This document shows positions 26,716 to 38,277 of a stretch of 62,747 nt of DNA, in pieces. The notes beneath the pieces were generated by a model that ran no database searches, had not been told where the DNA came from, and worked only from the letters and a program-made list of their open reading frames with translations. A program made the translations under genes and the position numbers. Each line of letters starts with the position of its first letter. The stretch's first letter is position 1. The DNA is from Desulforudis sp. (GTDB taxonomy: Bacteria; Bacillota; Desulfotomaculia; Desulfotomaculales; Desulforudaceae): positions 1 through 62,747 of the forward strand of contig QZIR01000003.1 in NCBI GenBank assembly GCA_003604975.1, read 5' to 3'.

Positions 26716-27441
26716 CTACACCATAGGGTTATCAATGTCTTCCACGATCAGGCGGACGGCCTCGCGGGGATCGGATGCGCCAGTGATCGGCCTGCCGATC
26801 ACCAGGTAGTCGGCGCCCAGGCGGACGGCTTCCCTAGGCGTGGCGATCCGCTTCTGGTCATCCTTGGCCGCGCCGGTGGGACGGACACCGGGTGTTACAA
26901 TCAGAAAGTCCGGGCCCAGGGCCGCCCGGATGATCAAAATCTCGCGGGGCGAACATACCACCCCGTCCATCCCGGCCCGCCAGGCCAGTTGTGCCCACCT
27001 GAGGACTACTTCATCCGTTCCTCCGCAAACCCCGATCTCGTTGTTCAGGGCCTCCGCAGTCAAGCTGGTAAGGACAGTCACGGCCAGTAACCGGGGCATC
27101 CGGATACCCGTACGGTCGGCCTCTTCGCGTGCGGCATTCACCGCCGCCTTCATCATGTCCAGACCGCCGGAGGCGTGCACGTTGACAATGTCAGCACCCA
27201 GACTGATCAGGGCTCTGGTTGCTTGCGCTACGGTCTGCGGGATGTCGTGCATTTTCAGGTCCAGGAAGACGAGGCCGCCTCTTTCGGCCAGGCGGGGCAC
27301 CACCTGGGGGCCCTCGCGGTAAAACAGGCGCATTCCCACCTTGTAGCCGCCCACGCCGTCCTGCAGTTGATCAACAATCCGCTTGGCCTCGGCGTAGGTA
27401 TCGACGTCCAGGGCAACCAGTATCCGGTTCGCGGCTTTCAT
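26716..27441 (-). CDS. pyrF: Orotidine 5'-phosphate decarboxylase
   Basis: 241 residues; removes CO2 from OMP to give UMP. The type I signature is visible: ILVALDVDTYAEAKRIVDQL, the catalytic Asp/Lys cluster in VFLDLKMHDIPQTVAQA, VNVHASGG, and the phosphate-binding VTPGVRPTGAAKDDQKRIATP and DYLVIGRPITGA. ATG lies 1 base after the pyrD stop and follows AAAGGAAG. Pathway partner PyrE is encoded downstream. Confidence 0.96.
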   Translation of the reverse strand: MKAANRILVALDVDTYAEAKRIVDQLQDGVGGYKVGMRLFYREGPQVVPRLAERGGLVFLDLKMHDIPQTVAQATRALISLGADIVNVHASGGLDMMKAAVNAAREEADRTGIRMPRLLAVTVLTSLTAEALNNEIGVCGGTDEVVLRWAQLAWRAGMDGVVCSPREILIIRAALGPDFLIVTPGVRPTGAAKDDQKRIATPREAVRLGADYLVIGRPITGASDPREAVRLIVEDIDNPMV

Positions 27442-27442
27442 G

Positions 27443-28363
27443 TCAGTCTTCCTTTCCGTGGGCGGCCCCTACCAGTTCATTCACGTCCGAGATGCCGTGA
27501 GACGCCAGGTACTCCTCAATACCACGCACCACGTTGTCAGCGGCCAGGGGGTTGACCAGATTGGCGGTACCCACGGCCACAGCCCGGGCCCCGGCCAGCA
27601 TGAACTCGATGGCATCTCGTGCCTCCATGATCCCGCCCATCCCGATGATCGGCACCTTAACGGCCCGGTAAACCTGCCAGACGGCGCGGATGGCAATGGG
27701 GCGGATGGCCGGACCGGACAGGCCCCCAACCTGGTTGGCCAGTACGGGCCGGCGCCTTTCGATGTCAATGACCATTCCGGTCACGGTGTTAATCAGGGAA
27801 ACAGCGTCCGCCCCGGCCTCAACCACGACGACGGCAATACCGGCAATGTCAGTTACATTAGGGGTCAGCTTGGCAATGATGGGCAGGTCGGTGTTCAGGC
27901 GCACCACCCGGATAACCTCCGCGGCCATCTCCGGAACGGTGCCAAAGGCAATGCCCCCCGCTTTCACATTGGGACATGAGATGTTCACTTCAAGAGCATC
28001 TATGGACCCGGCCGAGGTCATCAGGCGGGCCATCGTAGCGTACTCCTCGACCGAACAGCCTGCGATGCTGACAATCAGCGGTACCGGATACTGCTTCAGA
28101 CCGGGCAGGATCTCGCGGATAAAGCGTTCGGCACCTGGATTCTCCAGGCCCACAGCGTTTAGCATCCCGCACGGGGTTTCCGTGATGCGGGGAGGCGGGT
28201 TACCCTTGCGCGGTTCCAGGGTCAGGGTCTTCACAACCAGTGCCCCCAGCCTTGACAAGTCGAAGAACCGGGCATACTCGTAGCCGTAGCCAAAGGTTCC
28301 CGAGGCGGTCAGTACCGGGTTCTTGAGCTTTATTCCAGCCAATTCGACGGCGGTGTTGATCAC
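27443..28363 (-). CDS. pyrD: Dihydroorotate dehydrogenase B, catalytic subunit
   Basis: 306 residues from the GTG at 28363, which overlaps the pyrK stop as GTGA; the longer open frame lies inside pyrK and is ignored. FMN-binding TIM barrel with [16 protein letters not shown], the active-site SCPNVK (Cys base, class 1B), [16 protein letters not shown] and [19 protein letters not shown]. Class 1B enzymes work as a heterotetramer with PyrK and pass electrons to NAD, which fits an anaerobe. Confidence 0.96.
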   Translation of the reverse strand: MINTAVELAGIKLKNPVLTASGTFGYGYEYARFFDLSRLGALVVKTLTLEPRKGNPPPRITETPCGMLNAVGLENPGAERFIREILPGLKQYPVPLIVSIAGCSVEEYATMARLMTSAGSIDALEVNISCPNVKAGGIAFGTVPEMAAEVIRVVRLNTDLPIIAKLTPNVTDIAGIAVVVVEAGADAVSLINTVTGMVIDIERRRPVLANQVGGLSGPAIRPIAIRAVWQVYRAVKVPIIGMGGIMEARDAIEFMLAGARAVAVGTANLVNPLAADNVVRGIEEYLASHGISDVNELVGAAHGKED

Positions 28364-29148
28364 GGCCAGACCACCTCTTCCACGGGAAACACCGGGCCGT
28401 CCGCACAGACCCGGCTGTACCGCCACCCGTCTTCGCCCCGGGTGCGGCAGTTGCAGCACAGGCAAGCCCCGATACCGCATCCCATCCGTTCTTCCAGGCT
28501 GACCTCACCCGGCAGGTGATACTCCTTGGCAACTATACTTAGCGCCCGGAGCATCGGGGATGGTCCCGCCGCGAAGAAGAAGTCGAAGGGCTCCTGCCCC
28601 GCGTAAGTCTCAAACAGCTTCACCACGGAACCGTGGTACCCCAGTGACCCGTCGTCAGCCGCCATCAGGACACGATCCGCGACCGGCGGTAACAGATCCG
28701 GGGCCAGAGCCTGACCAGCGGAGCGGACACCGTGGAAGACCACCGCTTCTATTCTCTGTTCGGCCAGGGTTTCGTATAAAAAACACAGCGGAGCGATGCC
28801 CAGTCCTCCGGCAATCAGGGCCACGCGCCGGGCACCGGCGGGCAGTGTAAAACCGCAGCCCAGCGGCCCGAGTACGTTGACACGGCTGCCCGGTTCAAAT
28901 CCGGAGAGTAACCCGGTCCCCTTGCCAACAACCTGGTACAGTACCTTAACCAATCCGTCCCGGCGGTCGATTCCCTGAATCCCCAGGGGCCGACGCAACA
29001 ATGGGTCGAAGGTCCGGCTGCAGCGAAGATGCACAAACTGCCCTGGCTGGGCCGACTCAGCAATCTCCGGGGCCCGGAAGGCCAGGCTGTAACAGCCCTC
29101 GGCCACCTTATGGTTGTGGATGATCTCGGCCTCTACGATAAAGGACAC
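28360..29148 (-). CDS. pyrK: Dihydroorotate dehydrogenase electron-transfer subunit
   Basis: 262 residues. The FAD domain ([27 protein letters not shown]) and NAD domain ([16 protein letters not shown]) of the ferredoxin reductase fold are followed by the [2Fe-2S] site [13 protein letters not shown] ... RVCADGPVF. PyrK passes electrons from the PyrD FMN through FAD and the cluster to NAD. Start GTG with GAGGG 6 bases upstream. The next gene overlaps by 4 bases. Confidence 0.95.
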   Translation of the reverse strand: MSFIVEAEIIHNHKVAEGCYSLAFRAPEIAESAQPGQFVHLRCSRTFDPLLRRPLGIQGIDRRDGLVKVLYQVVGKGTGLLSGFEPGSRVNVLGPLGCGFTLPAGARRVALIAGGLGIAPLCFLYETLAEQRIEAVVFHGVRSAGQALAPDLLPPVADRVLMAADDGSLGYHGSVVKLFETYAGQEPFDFFFAAGPSPMLRALSIVAKEYHLPGEVSLEERMGCGIGACLCCNCRTRGEDGWRYSRVCADGPVFPVEEVVWP

Positions 29149-29220
29149 GATTAACCCTCGATTCTTAATCGCTAGAAAACCCTCTTGGACTTCGCGACGG
29201 GTCTGGCCTTTACCCTTAGC

Positions 29221-32200
29221 CTACCCGGCGTACTCCTGGAGCGGGATGATCGGGGCCTCTTCCCCGGCCACCTTCGCCTCCAGCACCTCGATCACCACCT
29301 CAGCCGTATCCAGCGAGGTCAGGCAGGGAATCCCCATCTCCACGGCCGCGCGCCGGATGCGGAAGCCGTCACGTTCGGGAGCCTTACCCTTGGTCAGGGT
29401 GTTAATCACCAGGTGGATCTGATTCGTCCGGATCAGGTCGATAATGTTCGGTGAACTCTCGTCCAGCTTACGGGCCAGTTTAACCTTGATCCCTTCAGCT
29501 TCAAGCATCTTTGCCGTACCCTGGGTGGCGTAAATCTCAAACCCTAGCCGTACCAGGTTCTTCACCAGCGGCAGGGCGTCTTCCTTATCCTTGTCCGCAA
29601 CGGTAATCAGGGCGGTACCCGATGCTGGCAGGGCGTATCCGGCCGATAGCGTCGCCTTGTACAGCGCTGCGGCATAGTCTTCGGCGACACCCATCACCTC
29701 GCCCGTGGATTTCATTTCCGGTCCGAGGGAAATATCCACATCCAGGAGCTTGGCGAAGGAGAACACCGGCGCCTTGACTGCGATGTATTTGGGCTGTTGC
29801 CACAGTCCGCCCCGATAACCCATCTCGGCCAGGGTTTTGCCAAGGCTGACCTTGGCCGCCAGGTTCACCATCGGCACTCCCGTGATCTTGCTCATATACG
29901 GCACGGTCCGGCTGGAGCGCGGGTTCACCTCGATCACGTACAGCTGGCCTTTGTGCAGCACGTACTGGATGTTCAAGAGTCCGCGGACGTCCAGGCCTTG
30001 GGCCAGCTGGAAAGTGTATTCCACCATCTGGCGCTTGATTTCCTCGCTCAGGCTGCGCGGCGGGAACACGGCGATACTGTCACCGGAGTGCACGCCCGCC
30101 CGCTCGATGTGTTCCATAATACCGGGGATGAGGACGGTCTCCCCATCAGAGATGCCGTCCACCTCCAGTTCCTTACCCACCAGGTACTTGTCGACCAGTA
30201 CCGGGTGCTGGGGGGTTACCCGGACCGCGGTCGCCATATAGTCGAGCAGTTCCTCGTGATTATAGACGATTTCCATCGCGCGCCCGCCCAATACATACGA
30301 GGGCCGGACCAGGACCGGGAAACCGATCCGCTCGGCGATGGCCGTGGCATGTTCGACTGAGAAGCCGGTGCCTCCCGGCGGACGGGGGATGTTCAGCCTG
30401 GCCAGCAGGTTATCGAACCTCTCCCGGTTCTCGGCCAGGTCGATGTTGTCCACCGTGGTGCCCACGATCTTGAAGCCGGCCTCCGCGATCGGCTTGGCCA
30501 GGTTGATCGCCGTCTGACCGCCGAACTGGACGATGACCCCTTCAGGTTTTTCTTTACGCAGGATATTCAGCACATCCTCCGGAACCAGGGGTTCGAAGTA
30601 GAGCCGGTCGGATGTGTCAAAATCGGTGCTGACGGTCTCCGGGTTACAGTTGATGGTGATCGCTTTGATCCCCTCTTCCCGGAGGGCCCAGACCGAGTGC
30701 ACCGAGCAGTAGTCGAACTCGATCCCCTGCCCGATGCGAATCGGGCCGGAACCGAGGACCACGACCTTGCGCACGTTGGTGTTAAAGGCCTCGTCTTCGG
30801 TCTCATAGTCCGAGTAGTAGTAAGGGGTCTCGGCCTGAAATTCGGCGGCGCAGGTATCGACCATCTTGTAGACTGGGTTGATCCCCGTGTCTAGCCGCCG
30901 CTTTTCGATTTCAGCCTCATCCAGTTCCACCAGCTGCCCAATTGTCGCGTCAGACAGGCCGATCCGCTTCGCGCCCGTCAGCAGGTCGTCGGAAAGACCT
31001 TCCTCACCCGCGCTTTCCAGCACCTGCTCGTAGTCGGTGATATTCTTGATCTTGTTCAGGAAGAAGCGGTCCACCCGGGTTTCCTGGAATATCTCTTCCA
31101 CGCTGAAGCCCCGGCGCAGACCCTCGGCGATGTAGAAAATGCGCTCGTCGTCCGGGGTGGCGATCCGGGCCCGGATCTGGGCGTCGTCCATTATACTGGC
31201 CTCGGGCAGGGCCAGCCCGGCCAGGCCGATCTCCAGGGAGCGCACCGCCTTGAGCAGGGCGGATTCGAAGGTACGCCCGATGGACATCACCTCTCCGGTG
31301 GCTTTCATCTGGGTGCCCAGGCGCCGGTTGGCCGAGGCGAACTTATCGAAGGGCCAACGCGGGAACTTCAACACGACGTAGTCGATGACCGGTTCCGCAG
31401 CGGCCAGGGTCTTGCCGGTCACGGCGTTTGGAATTTCGTCAAGAGTAAGGCCGATGGCGATCTTTGACGCCACCTTCGCGATGGGGTAGCCGGTGGCCTT
31501 GGAAGCCAGGGCCGAAGACCGGGACACCCGCGGGTTGACCTCGATAACGTAGTAGTCAAAACTGTCCGGGTCGAGCGCGAACTGGATGTTGCATCCGCCC
31601 TCGACGCCCAGCGCCCGGATGATCTTCAGGGAGGCGCTGCGCATCATCTGAAATTCCTTATCGCTCAGAGTCAGGGTAGGGGCTACGACGATGCTGTCCC
31701 CGGTGTGGATCCCCATTGGATCCACATTCTCCATGCTGCAGATGATAATGCAGTTATCCGCTCCGTCCCGCATTACCTCAAACTCGATTTCCTTCCACCC
31801 GGCCACGCTCTGTTCGACGAGGATCTGGTGAATGAGGCTGTGTTTAAGACCCCGCGCCGCGGTATTGATCAGTTCGGTCTCGTTCTGGACGATACCCCCG
31901 CCGGTGCCGCCGAGGGTGTAGGCGGGACGTACGACCAGCGGGTAGCCGATCTGATTCGCAAATGCCACAGCCCCCTCAATGGAGGACACGATCGTGCTCT
32001 CCGGTATCGGTTCGTCGATTTGCTTCAGCATTTCCTTAAAGAGTTCCCGGTCTTCCGCCTTCCGGATGGTCTCCAGGGGCGTGCCCAGCAGGCGGACGCC
32101 CAGTTCCTCCAGCACACCGGATTCCGCAATCTGTTTGCCGAGATTCAAACCGGTTTGCCCACCGAGGGTGGGCAGGAGCCCGTCCGGCCGTTCCTGCCGC

Positions 32201-32433
32201 AGTACCCGGGTCACGAACTCTGGGGTCAGCGGCTCGATGTAGACCCGGTCCGCCATGTTGGCGTCGGTCATAATGGTGGCCGGGTTGGAGTTGATCAGGA
32301 CGACCTCCAAGCCCTCCTCGCGCAGGGCGCGGCAGGCCTGTGTGCCGGCGTAGTCGAATTCGGCTGCCTGCCCGATAATAATTGGACCGGAACCGATCAC
32401 CATAACCTTTTTCAGACCCTCATTGCGGGGCAT
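29221..32433 (-). CDS. carB: Carbamoyl-phosphate synthase large subunit
   Basis: 1,070 residues, the standard length. It makes carbamoyl phosphate from bicarbonate, two ATP and ammonia tunnelled from CarA. The duplicated halves both start with the biotin-carboxylase-like fold ([21 protein letters not shown] and [23 protein letters not shown]) and contain ATP-grasp motifs ([53 protein letters not shown]). The last ~140 residues are the allosteric MGS-like domain ([18 protein letters not shown]), where UMP usually binds. ATG directly abuts the carA stop. Confidence 0.97.
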   Translation of the reverse strand: MPRNEGLKKVMVIGSGPIIIGQAAEFDYAGTQACRALREEGLEVVLINSNPATIMTDANMADRVYIEPLTPEFVTRVLRQERPDGLLPTLGGQTGLNLGKQIAESGVLEELGVRLLGTPLETIRKAEDRELFKEMLKQIDEPIPESTIVSSIEGAVAFANQIGYPLVVRPAYTLGGTGGGIVQNETELINTAARGLKHSLIHQILVEQSVAGWKEIEFEVMRDGADNCIIICSMENVDPMGIHTGDSIVVAPTLTLSDKEFQMMRSASLKIIRALGVEGGCNIQFALDPDSFDYYVIEVNPRVSRSSALASKATGYPIAKVASKIAIGLTLDEIPNAVTGKTLAAAEPVIDYVVLKFPRWPFDKFASANRRLGTQMKATGEVMSIGRTFESALLKAVRSLEIGLAGLALPEASIMDDAQIRARIATPDDERIFYIAEGLRRGFSVEEIFQETRVDRFFLNKIKNITDYEQVLESAGEEGLSDDLLTGAKRIGLSDATIGQLVELDEAEIEKRRLDTGINPVYKMVDTCAAEFQAETPYYYSDYETEDEAFNTNVRKVVVLGSGPIRIGQGIEFDYCSVHSVWALREEGIKAITINCNPETVSTDFDTSDRLYFEPLVPEDVLNILRKEKPEGVIVQFGGQTAINLAKPIAEAGFKIVGTTVDNIDLAENRERFDNLLARLNIPRPPGGTGFSVEHATAIAERIGFPVLVRPSYVLGGRAMEIVYNHEELLDYMATAVRVTPQHPVLVDKYLVGKELEVDGISDGETVLIPGIMEHIERAGVHSGDSIAVFPPRSLSEEIKRQMVEYTFQLAQGLDVRGLLNIQYVLHKGQLYVIEVNPRSSRTVPYMSKITGVPMVNLAAKVSLGKTLAEMGYRGGLWQQPKYIAVKAPVFSFAKLLDVDISLGPEMKSTGEVMGVAEDYAAALYKATLSAGYALPASGTALITVADKDKEDALPLVKNLVRLGFEIYATQGTAKMLEAEGIKVKLARKLDESSPNIIDLIRTNQIHLVINTLTKGKAPERDGFRIRRAAVEMGIPCLTSLDTAEVVIEVLEAKVAGEEAPIIPLQEYAG

Positions 32434-33516
32434 CTACTTCGCCTCCTGCTGCAGAAGTGCAAGGTATTCGTCAAAGAGATAGTTGGCGTCTCGCGGACCC
32501 GGCGCCGCCTCGGGATGAAACTGGATGGCGACGATGGGGAGTTCCGGGTGTTTGAAGCCTTCCACCGTGCCGTCATTCAGGTTCCGGTGGGTGACCACCA
32601 GGCCGGTGTCAAGCAGGGACTGTTCATCCACGGCGAACCCGTGGTTGTGGGTGGTGATCGCAACACGCCCGGTGGCCAGATCCTGGACCGGATGGTTGGC
32701 CCCGCGATGTCCGAACTTCAGTTTATATGTACGCGCTCCAAGCGCGAGCCCCAGCAGCTGGTGCCCGAAGCAGATCCCGAATAACGGCATCTTGCCGATG
32801 AATTGTCTGATCGTATCCACAGCATACTCCGCCCGAAGTGGGTCGCCGGGGCCGTTGGAGATCAGCATCGCGTCGGGATGATAGCCGGCGATGGTCTCGG
32901 CAGTGGTCGTCGCCGGGAACACCACGACTTCGCAGCCGCGTTCGCTAAGACAGCGGGCGATGTTCCCCTTCGCCCCCAGGTCGAGCAGGGCGATGCGGGG
33001 GCCGCCGGCACCGGGAATCGTGTGAATCTCACTCACCGTGACCTCCGGGATGAAGTGCTGGTCACTGAGGTCGGGCGCCTCGCGGGCGCGGATCGAGAGC
33101 AGGCGACCGTCGACATTACCCGTGGCGATAATCCCGCGCATCGTGCCTTCGGTCCGAATACGCCTGGTGATCGCCCTGGTATCGACATCGGTCAATCCGA
33201 CAACACCCTGCTGGCTCAAGAACGCATCCAGGGTTCCCTGGGAACGCCAGTTACTCGGGATCTCACAGGCTTCACGGACCACAAATCCCCTGACATACGA
33301 CTTCTTGGATTCAAAGTCTTCAGCATTGATTCCGTAGTTTCCAATCAGCGGGTAAGTCATCACCACAATCTGGCCGCAGTAGGAGGGATCGGTCAGCACA
33401 CCCTCGTAACCCGTCATCCCCGTGTTAAAGACCACCTCGCCCCAGTTTTCCCCCGTTGCCCCTATGGCCCGTCCATAGAACAGGGCTCCGTCTTCGAGTG
33501 CCAGCACCGCCTGCAA
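32434..33516 (-). CDS. carA: Carbamoyl-phosphate synthase small subunit
   Basis: 360 residues; the glutaminase subunit. The N-terminal CPSase_sm domain (ALEDGALFYGRAIGATGENWGEVVFNTGMTGYEG) and the class I glutamine amidotransferase domain with nucleophile Cys in LFGICFGHQLLGLA and the His-Glu pair in AIQFHPEAAPGP are all present. Starts at TTG with GGAGGTG about 8 bases upstream. One carA gene in the pyr operon; an arginine-specific copy, if any, is outside the window. Confidence 0.96.
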   Translation of the reverse strand: MQAVLALEDGALFYGRAIGATGENWGEVVFNTGMTGYEGVLTDPSYCGQIVVMTYPLIGNYGINAEDFESKKSYVRGFVVREACEIPSNWRSQGTLDAFLSQQGVVGLTDVDTRAITRRIRTEGTMRGIIATGNVDGRLLSIRAREAPDLSDQHFIPEVTVSEIHTIPGAGGPRIALLDLGAKGNIARCLSERGCEVVVFPATTTAETIAGYHPDAMLISNGPGDPLRAEYAVDTIRQFIGKMPLFGICFGHQLLGLALGARTYKLKFGHRGANHPVQDLATGRVAITTHNHGFAVDEQSLLDTGLVVTHRNLNDGTVEGFKHPELPIVAIQFHPEAAPGPRDANYLFDEYLALLQQEAK

Positions 33517-33537
33517 TCAACAACACCTCCGTTAGGT

Positions 33538-34824
33538 TTAACGACCTTCCTGGTCAAACTTGAATATCTTTCCGGCAACGATGGTCGCTACCGGCTGTCC
33601 CCTTAGCCAGAATCCCCCGAAGGGTGTGTTCCGGCTTTTGCTTAAAAACCGGTCAGGATTGACTTGGGCTTCGTGGTTCGGGTCGATGACCGTTATGTCG
33701 GCCATGGCCCCCGGATTGATGGCCGGTTCGGCCAGGCCCAGGACCCGGGCCGGATTAACGGTCAAACGCGCCAGCGCCTGCGGCGCACTCAGCACCCCCG
33801 GTTCCACGATGTAGGTAAATACCAGCCCGAGCGTCGTTTCCAGTCCTAGTAACCCAAAGGGGGCCTTATCGAACTCCACGGCCTTCTCATAGTCCGCATG
33901 CGGCGCGTGATCAGAGGCGATGACATCGATGGTGCCATCGGCGAGGCCCTCCAGCACGGCCTGTACATCCGCCTTGGACCGCAGGGGAGGATTCACCTTG
34001 GCGTTGGTGTCGTACCCGGCTATCGCTTCTTCCGTCAGTACAAAGTGATGCGGTGTGACCTCGGCCGTAACCGGCACCCCGCGCCGCTTGGCCTCGCGGA
34101 TCAGCCTCACCGAACCGGCGGTGCTGACGTGAGCCACGTGCAGGGCACAGCCGATTGCTTCGGCCAGGAGCAGATCACGCGCCACCATCACCTCTTCGGC
34201 CGCCGCCGGAATCCCTTTAAGGCCAAGGACACTGGCCGTCAGGCCTTCATTCATCATCCCGCCGTCGACGAGCGTATCGTCCTCACAGTGGGAGATGATC
34301 GGTGTCCCGAACATTCTGGCGTACTGCATGGCCCGCCGCATCACCCCGGCGGAAACCACCGGCCGACCGTCGTTACTGAAGGCCACCGCGCCGGCCTCAC
34401 GCATCTCCCCCATCTCGGCCAGTTCATTTCCCTCAAGGCCCCTGGTCACCGCGCCAACCGGGTAAACCCGGGCGTTTGCGGCCACGGAGGCCTGCTTTTT
34501 CACATATTCAATAACCGCCCTGGTATCAGCTACCGGGTTGGTGTTTGGCATCGCCGCCACCGCCGTAAACCCGCCCCTGACCGCGGCTGCGGTACCAGTG
34601 GCGATCGTCTCCTTATACTCGTACCCGGGCTCACGCAGATGGACGTGCATATCGATCAGACCCGGCGAAACCAGCATCCCGGCCGTGTCCAGGACAGTGG
34701 CGCCTCGAGCGGTAATTCCGGCTTCCACCTTGATCACCCGTTCATCCTCAACCAGGACGTCCAGTTCGCGCAGTGTCCCGGCCGAAGGATCAACTACCGT
34801 TCCGCCCTTAATTAATATCTTCAC
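33538..34824 (-). CDS. pyrC: Dihydroorotase (class I)
   Basis: 428 residues from GTG 34824, which lies 8 bases after GGGGGA; an ATG three codons earlier touches that site and is less likely. Zinc amidohydrolase that cyclises carbamoyl aspartate. Metal ligands are seen in [19 protein letters not shown], the bridging Asp-metal site in [38 protein letters not shown] and the Asp in [13 protein letters not shown]. It overlaps the pyrB end by 17 bases. Class I dihydroorotases often associate with PyrB. Confidence 0.95.
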   Translation of the reverse strand: MKILIKGGTVVDPSAGTLRELDVLVEDERVIKVEAGITARGATVLDTAGMLVSPGLIDMHVHLREPGYEYKETIATGTAAAVRGGFTAVAAMPNTNPVADTRAVIEYVKKQASVAANARVYPVGAVTRGLEGNELAEMGEMREAGAVAFSNDGRPVVSAGVMRRAMQYARMFGTPIISHCEDDTLVDGGMMNEGLTASVLGLKGIPAAAEEVMVARDLLLAEAIGCALHVAHVSTAGSVRLIREAKRRGVPVTAEVTPHHFVLTEEAIAGYDTNAKVNPPLRSKADVQAVLEGLADGTIDVIASDHAPHADYEKAVEFDKAPFGLLGLETTLGLVFTYIVEPGVLSAPQALARLTVNPARVLGLAEPAINPGAMADITVIDPNHEAQVNPDRFLSKSRNTPFGGFWLRGQPVATIVAGKIFKFDQEGR

Positions 34825-35743
34825 GGCCACCATCCCCCACAGTTAATAGGTACAGGCAGGCCATCCGCACTGCCACCCCGTTCGTAACCTGCTCGGCAAT
34901 GAGCGACCGGGAGCCGTCCGCCACATCGGCAGTGATCTCAACGCCGCGGTTCATCGGACCGGGGTGCAGTACAACCGCGTCGTCTCGGGCAAGGGCCAAT
35001 CGTTCGGCGTTAAGCCCGTAAAGCCGGGTATACTCCCGGAGGCTCGGAATCAACCCCTGCCGCTGGCGCTCCAGCTGCAGGCGCAGGGCTATCACCACGT
35101 CCGCCCCCTCGAGGGCCGCCTCCGGGCAATCGTGTACATGGGCCCCGAGCTGCTGAAGGCCCACTGGAAGCAGTGTGGGTGGTCCGGCAACGTGTACCTC
35201 GGCACCCAGTTTGGTCAGACCCCAGAGGTTGGAGCGGGCCACCCTGCTGTGTAGGATGTCCCCCAGGATTGCCACCTTGAGGCCGGAAATCGTGTTCTTC
35301 AATTCGAGTATGGTAAACATATCAAGGAGGGCCTGGGTCGGATGCTCGTGCATCCCGTCCCCGGCGTTTACGATGTGTACATCGGTATAGCGGGTCATCA
35401 ACTCCGCCGCCCCTGCCATCGGATGCCTGAGCACAATCACGTCCGCCCCCATCGCGGCGACGGTCCGTGCGGTATCAATCAGGGTCTCGCCTTTGACTAC
35501 ACTGGATGAGGCCGCAGCCAGGCCGACGGTGTCCGCACTCAGATACTTCGCGGCCAATTCAAACGACATTCTGGTCCGGGTACTGGGCTCATAGAAGACG
35601 GTAGCCACCGCCTTCCCGCGCAGGGTCGGCACCTTCTTCAGATTCCGGGAGATAATCTGCTTCATCGGGCCAGCCGTATCCAAAATTTGAGTAATAGTGT
35701 TAACGGACAGATGCTGCAGGCCCAAAAGGTGTTTAATGCTCAC
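34808..35743 (-). CDS. pyrB: Aspartate carbamoyltransferase catalytic subunit
   Basis: 311 residues from GTG 35743, 7 bases after CAGGGGG. Motifs: carbamoyl-phosphate loop [41 protein letters not shown] and [17 protein letters not shown]. No pyrI regulatory subunit is present, as in Bacillus, so control is through PyrR attenuation ahead of it (35766-35841). It catalyses the committed step of UMP synthesis. Confidence 0.96.
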   Translation of the reverse strand: MSIKHLLGLQHLSVNTITQILDTAGPMKQIISRNLKKVPTLRGKAVATVFYEPSTRTRMSFELAAKYLSADTVGLAAASSSVVKGETLIDTARTVAAMGADVIVLRHPMAGAAELMTRYTDVHIVNAGDGMHEHPTQALLDMFTILELKNTISGLKVAILGDILHSRVARSNLWGLTKLGAEVHVAGPPTLLPVGLQQLGAHVHDCPEAALEGADVVIALRLQLERQRQGLIPSLREYTRLYGLNAERLALARDDAVVLHPGPMNRGVEITADVADGSRSLIAEQVTNGVAVRMACLYLLTVGDGGREDIN

Positions 35744-35765
35744 CGGCGTACCCCCTGACAAATAC

Positions 35766-35841
35766 GGCCTCTTCCCGTTTATGATCCGGGAGAGGCCGGC
35801 ATAATTCCGCTCTCGCTTCCTTTGCCGGTCTCTCAGGACCG
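35766..35841 (-). promoter_or_regulatory. PyrR-dependent attenuator between pyrR and pyrB
   Basis: On the minus strand GGTCCTGAGAGACC (35825-35841 region) matches the PyrR-binding loop consensus (ARUCCNGNGAGGYU). The alternative antiterminator pairs bases 35823-35828 with 35796-35801 (TGCCGG/CCGGCA type). The downstream hairpin GGCCTCTCCCG/CGGGAAGAGGCC (35766-35797) is the terminator, though its U tract is weak (GTATTTGTC). Expected behaviour: PyrR with UMP stabilises the binding loop and blocks the antiterminator, lowering pyrB and downstream expression. Confidence 0.8.
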
Positions 35842-35864
35842 CTGTTAAAAGGAAGGGGTTAGAC

Positions 35865-36422
<558 letters not shown>

Positions 36423-36440
36423 TCACATCACCTACCCGAC

Positions 36441-36528
36441 AAAAAGCCTACCGCCAGGAAAGGCAAGTAGGCATAGTACACCCTTTAAAAGGTCGCGCTA
36501 TGTTACCCTTACCAGCCTCTCGGGGCCG
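36441..36528 (-). promoter_or_regulatory. PyrR-dependent attenuator upstream of pyrR
   Basis: On the minus strand the leader contains GGCCCCGAGAGGCT (36514-36528), a near-consensus PyrR loop, then a region able to form a long antiterminator (GGTAAG with CTTGCC; CATAG with CTATG), then a classical terminator GCCTACTTGCC/GGCGGTAGGC followed by TTTTT (36441-36472). The pyrR start lies 19 bases beyond. Confidence 0.88.
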
Positions 36529-36555
36529 ATTTAAAGGCGCTTTGTTCCTCAGTCA

Positions 36556-36584
36556 AGTTTACTGCAGCGGATGCCCACTGTCAA
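36556..36584 (-). promoter_or_regulatory. Sigma-A promoter of the pyr operon
   Basis: On the minus strand TTGACA and TAAACT are separated by exactly 17 bases. Transcription would start near 36549 and give a ~127-base leader containing the PyrR attenuator. The -35 box overlaps the 3' end of the yqhV-like gene. Confidence 0.88.
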
Positions 36585-36869
36585 GCCGTAATCATGAAGA
36601 CTGCCAGCCTAAAGATGGCGCAGCCCAGGAATATAAAGCCAACCCCGGTGACGATGCAGAGCATCCACCGGAGACACCTTCCCGGCCAACCCGACCAACC
36701 CCAGCGCCGTGACACTGATCAGCACGGTGGGCCCGACCATCGCCAGAACGGCATTGATTTTAACTGCCGTCTCCACCCGGCCGAAATAGAGTATCAGTAT
36801 TGCGACCGTGAATTCAATGCTCGCGGACAGAAAACGCAGGGCCGCCATTCCCAGCACGACCTTATCCAT
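36581..36869 (-). CDS. YqhV-like (DUF2619) membrane protein with apparent +1 frameshift
   Basis: ATG 36869 follows GGAGGTG by 3-4 bases. The first ~68 residues (MDKVVLGMAALRFLSASIEF ... GLVGLAGKVS) match Bacillus YqhV, a small three-helix membrane protein. The zero frame then gives a non-hydrophobic tail (PVDALHRHRG) and stops at 36609. Skipping one base after GGTGTCT restores RWMLCIVTGVGFIFLGCAIF, the expected third helix, ending at 36581; total then about 95 residues, close to YqhV (93). So the gene carries a sequencing error, a real mutation, or recoding. Confidence 0.7.
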
Positions 36870-36964
36870 GGCACACCTCCACCATCGATAAACTCTATGC
36901 CGACAATGGAGCGCATATAGCTCCCAAGGCAGAGAGAGACTATCAAGCACGGGAGGTCTGGTGT

Positions 36965-38176
36965 GTGGCACAAGGAAAAACGATGACGTTGGTGACCCTC
37001 TCCTCCGTCCCCTTTGTAATGGTTCTGGGCAATTCGATGCTGATCCCAATCCTGCCGGAAATGCAACGGGCCCTCGACATCACCGCCTTCCAGGCCAGTC
37101 TGGTCATCACCCTCTTCTCCGTTCCCGCCGGGATCATTATCCCGCTTTCCGGTTTCCTGTCCGACTACTTCAGCCGTAAAATCGTGATCATCCCCGCCCT
37201 GATCCTTTACGGCATCGGGGGTCTTATTGCCAGCGGCGCCGCGCTATTTGACGTGGAACCAACCTACGCGATCATACTCGCCGGCCGGATCCTGCAGGGC
37301 ATTGGCGCTGCGGGAACCGCCCCCATTGCGATGGCCCTGACCGGTGACATCTTCAAGGAGCAGGCGAGGGCGAAGGCACTCGGGGTGATTGAGGCTGCGA
37401 ACGGGGTCGGCAAGGTGGTCAGCCCGGTTCTCGGGGCAGCCGTGGGCCTGATCATCTGGTTCGCCCCCTTCTTTGTCTTCCCGGCCTTTACGGTTATTGC
37501 CGCGGTCCTGGTCTGGCTGGCTATCAAGGAGCCCAAGAAAGAAAAGAAACCGGCCGCGGCGGGAAAGTATTTTAAGGATATCCTCAAGGTCTTTGAGAAA
37601 AAAACCGGGATGCTGCTCTCCTGCTTCCTCGCCGGCGCGGTGGCCCTTTTCACTCTGTTCGGGATCCTGTTCTTCCTTTCGGAACACCTGGACCGGCGAT
37701 ACGAGCTTAACCTGATCATCAAAGGCCTCGCCCTGGCCATTCCGGTGCTGTTCATGGCGGTAACAGCTTACCTTACGGGACTGGTCATCAAAAAGAAGAT
37801 CAGGCTGATGAAGTACCTGATCATAACCGGTTCGGGCCTTATGACTGCCACCCTCATAGCTCTTCCCCTATCCTACAATACCTACTATTTCTTCACCGTG
37901 ATCTCCTTTATCGGGGTCGGGGTCGGCCTGATGCTCCCCTGCCTCACCACGCTGATCACCTCCAGCGTGGATGCGGCCAAGCGTGGGCTGATCACCTCTC
38001 TCTACGGCAGCGTCCGGTTCTTCGGTGTTGCCGGCGGGCCTCCCCTCTTCAGCCTCTTACTGGAGCCGGGTATCAGGGTAATGGGCTGGTCCGTGGCTGG
38101 CTTAACCCTCGCTACCGGAATCGTGGTGTTAATTTTTGTCCGCGTAGGGGAAATCTTGAAAGGCAACTCCGCCTAG
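36965..38176 (+). CDS. Major facilitator superfamily transporter
   Basis: 403 residues with about 12 membrane helices. The MFS motif between helices 2 and 3 is GFLSDYFSRKIVI, and a QGIGAAGTAPIAMALTGDIF helix 4-5 region with GVIEAANGVGKVVSPVLGA resembles drug/metabolite exporters of the DHA type. A basic central loop (KEPKKEKKPAAAGKYFKDILK) separates the halves. GTG with GGGAGGT 7 bases upstream. It is divergent from yqhV/pyrR and monocistronic; the substrate is unknown. Confidence 0.87.
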   Translation: MAQGKTMTLVTLSSVPFVMVLGNSMLIPILPEMQRALDITAFQASLVITLFSVPAGIIIPLSGFLSDYFSRKIVIIPALILYGIGGLIASGAALFDVEPTYAIILAGRILQGIGAAGTAPIAMALTGDIFKEQARAKALGVIEAANGVGKVVSPVLGAAVGLIIWFAPFFVFPAFTVIAAVLVWLAIKEPKKEKKPAAAGKYFKDILKVFEKKTGMLLSCFLAGAVALFTLFGILFFLSEHLDRRYELNLIIKGLALAIPVLFMAVTAYLTGLVIKKKIRLMKYLIITGSGLMTATLIALPLSYNTYYFFTVISFIGVGVGLMLPCLTTLITSSVDAAKRGLITSLYGSVRFFGVAGGPPLFSLLLEPGIRVMGWSVAGLTLATGIVVLIFVRVGEILKGNSA

Positions 38177-38277
38177 CACTGTAACAGGCTCCCAAAACTG
38201 TGCATACATTACACATCAGAGGCATACCAAACTGTTCCAGCTAGTCTACATACAAAGACGAGAAAGGAGCTGTCAGC

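Noticed and set aside
38177-38277. Possible sigma-K promoter (AC-N16-CATACAAAG) before the phosphosulfolactate synthase gene
   Set aside because: The -10 box lacks the TA at its end; the match is too weak to list.
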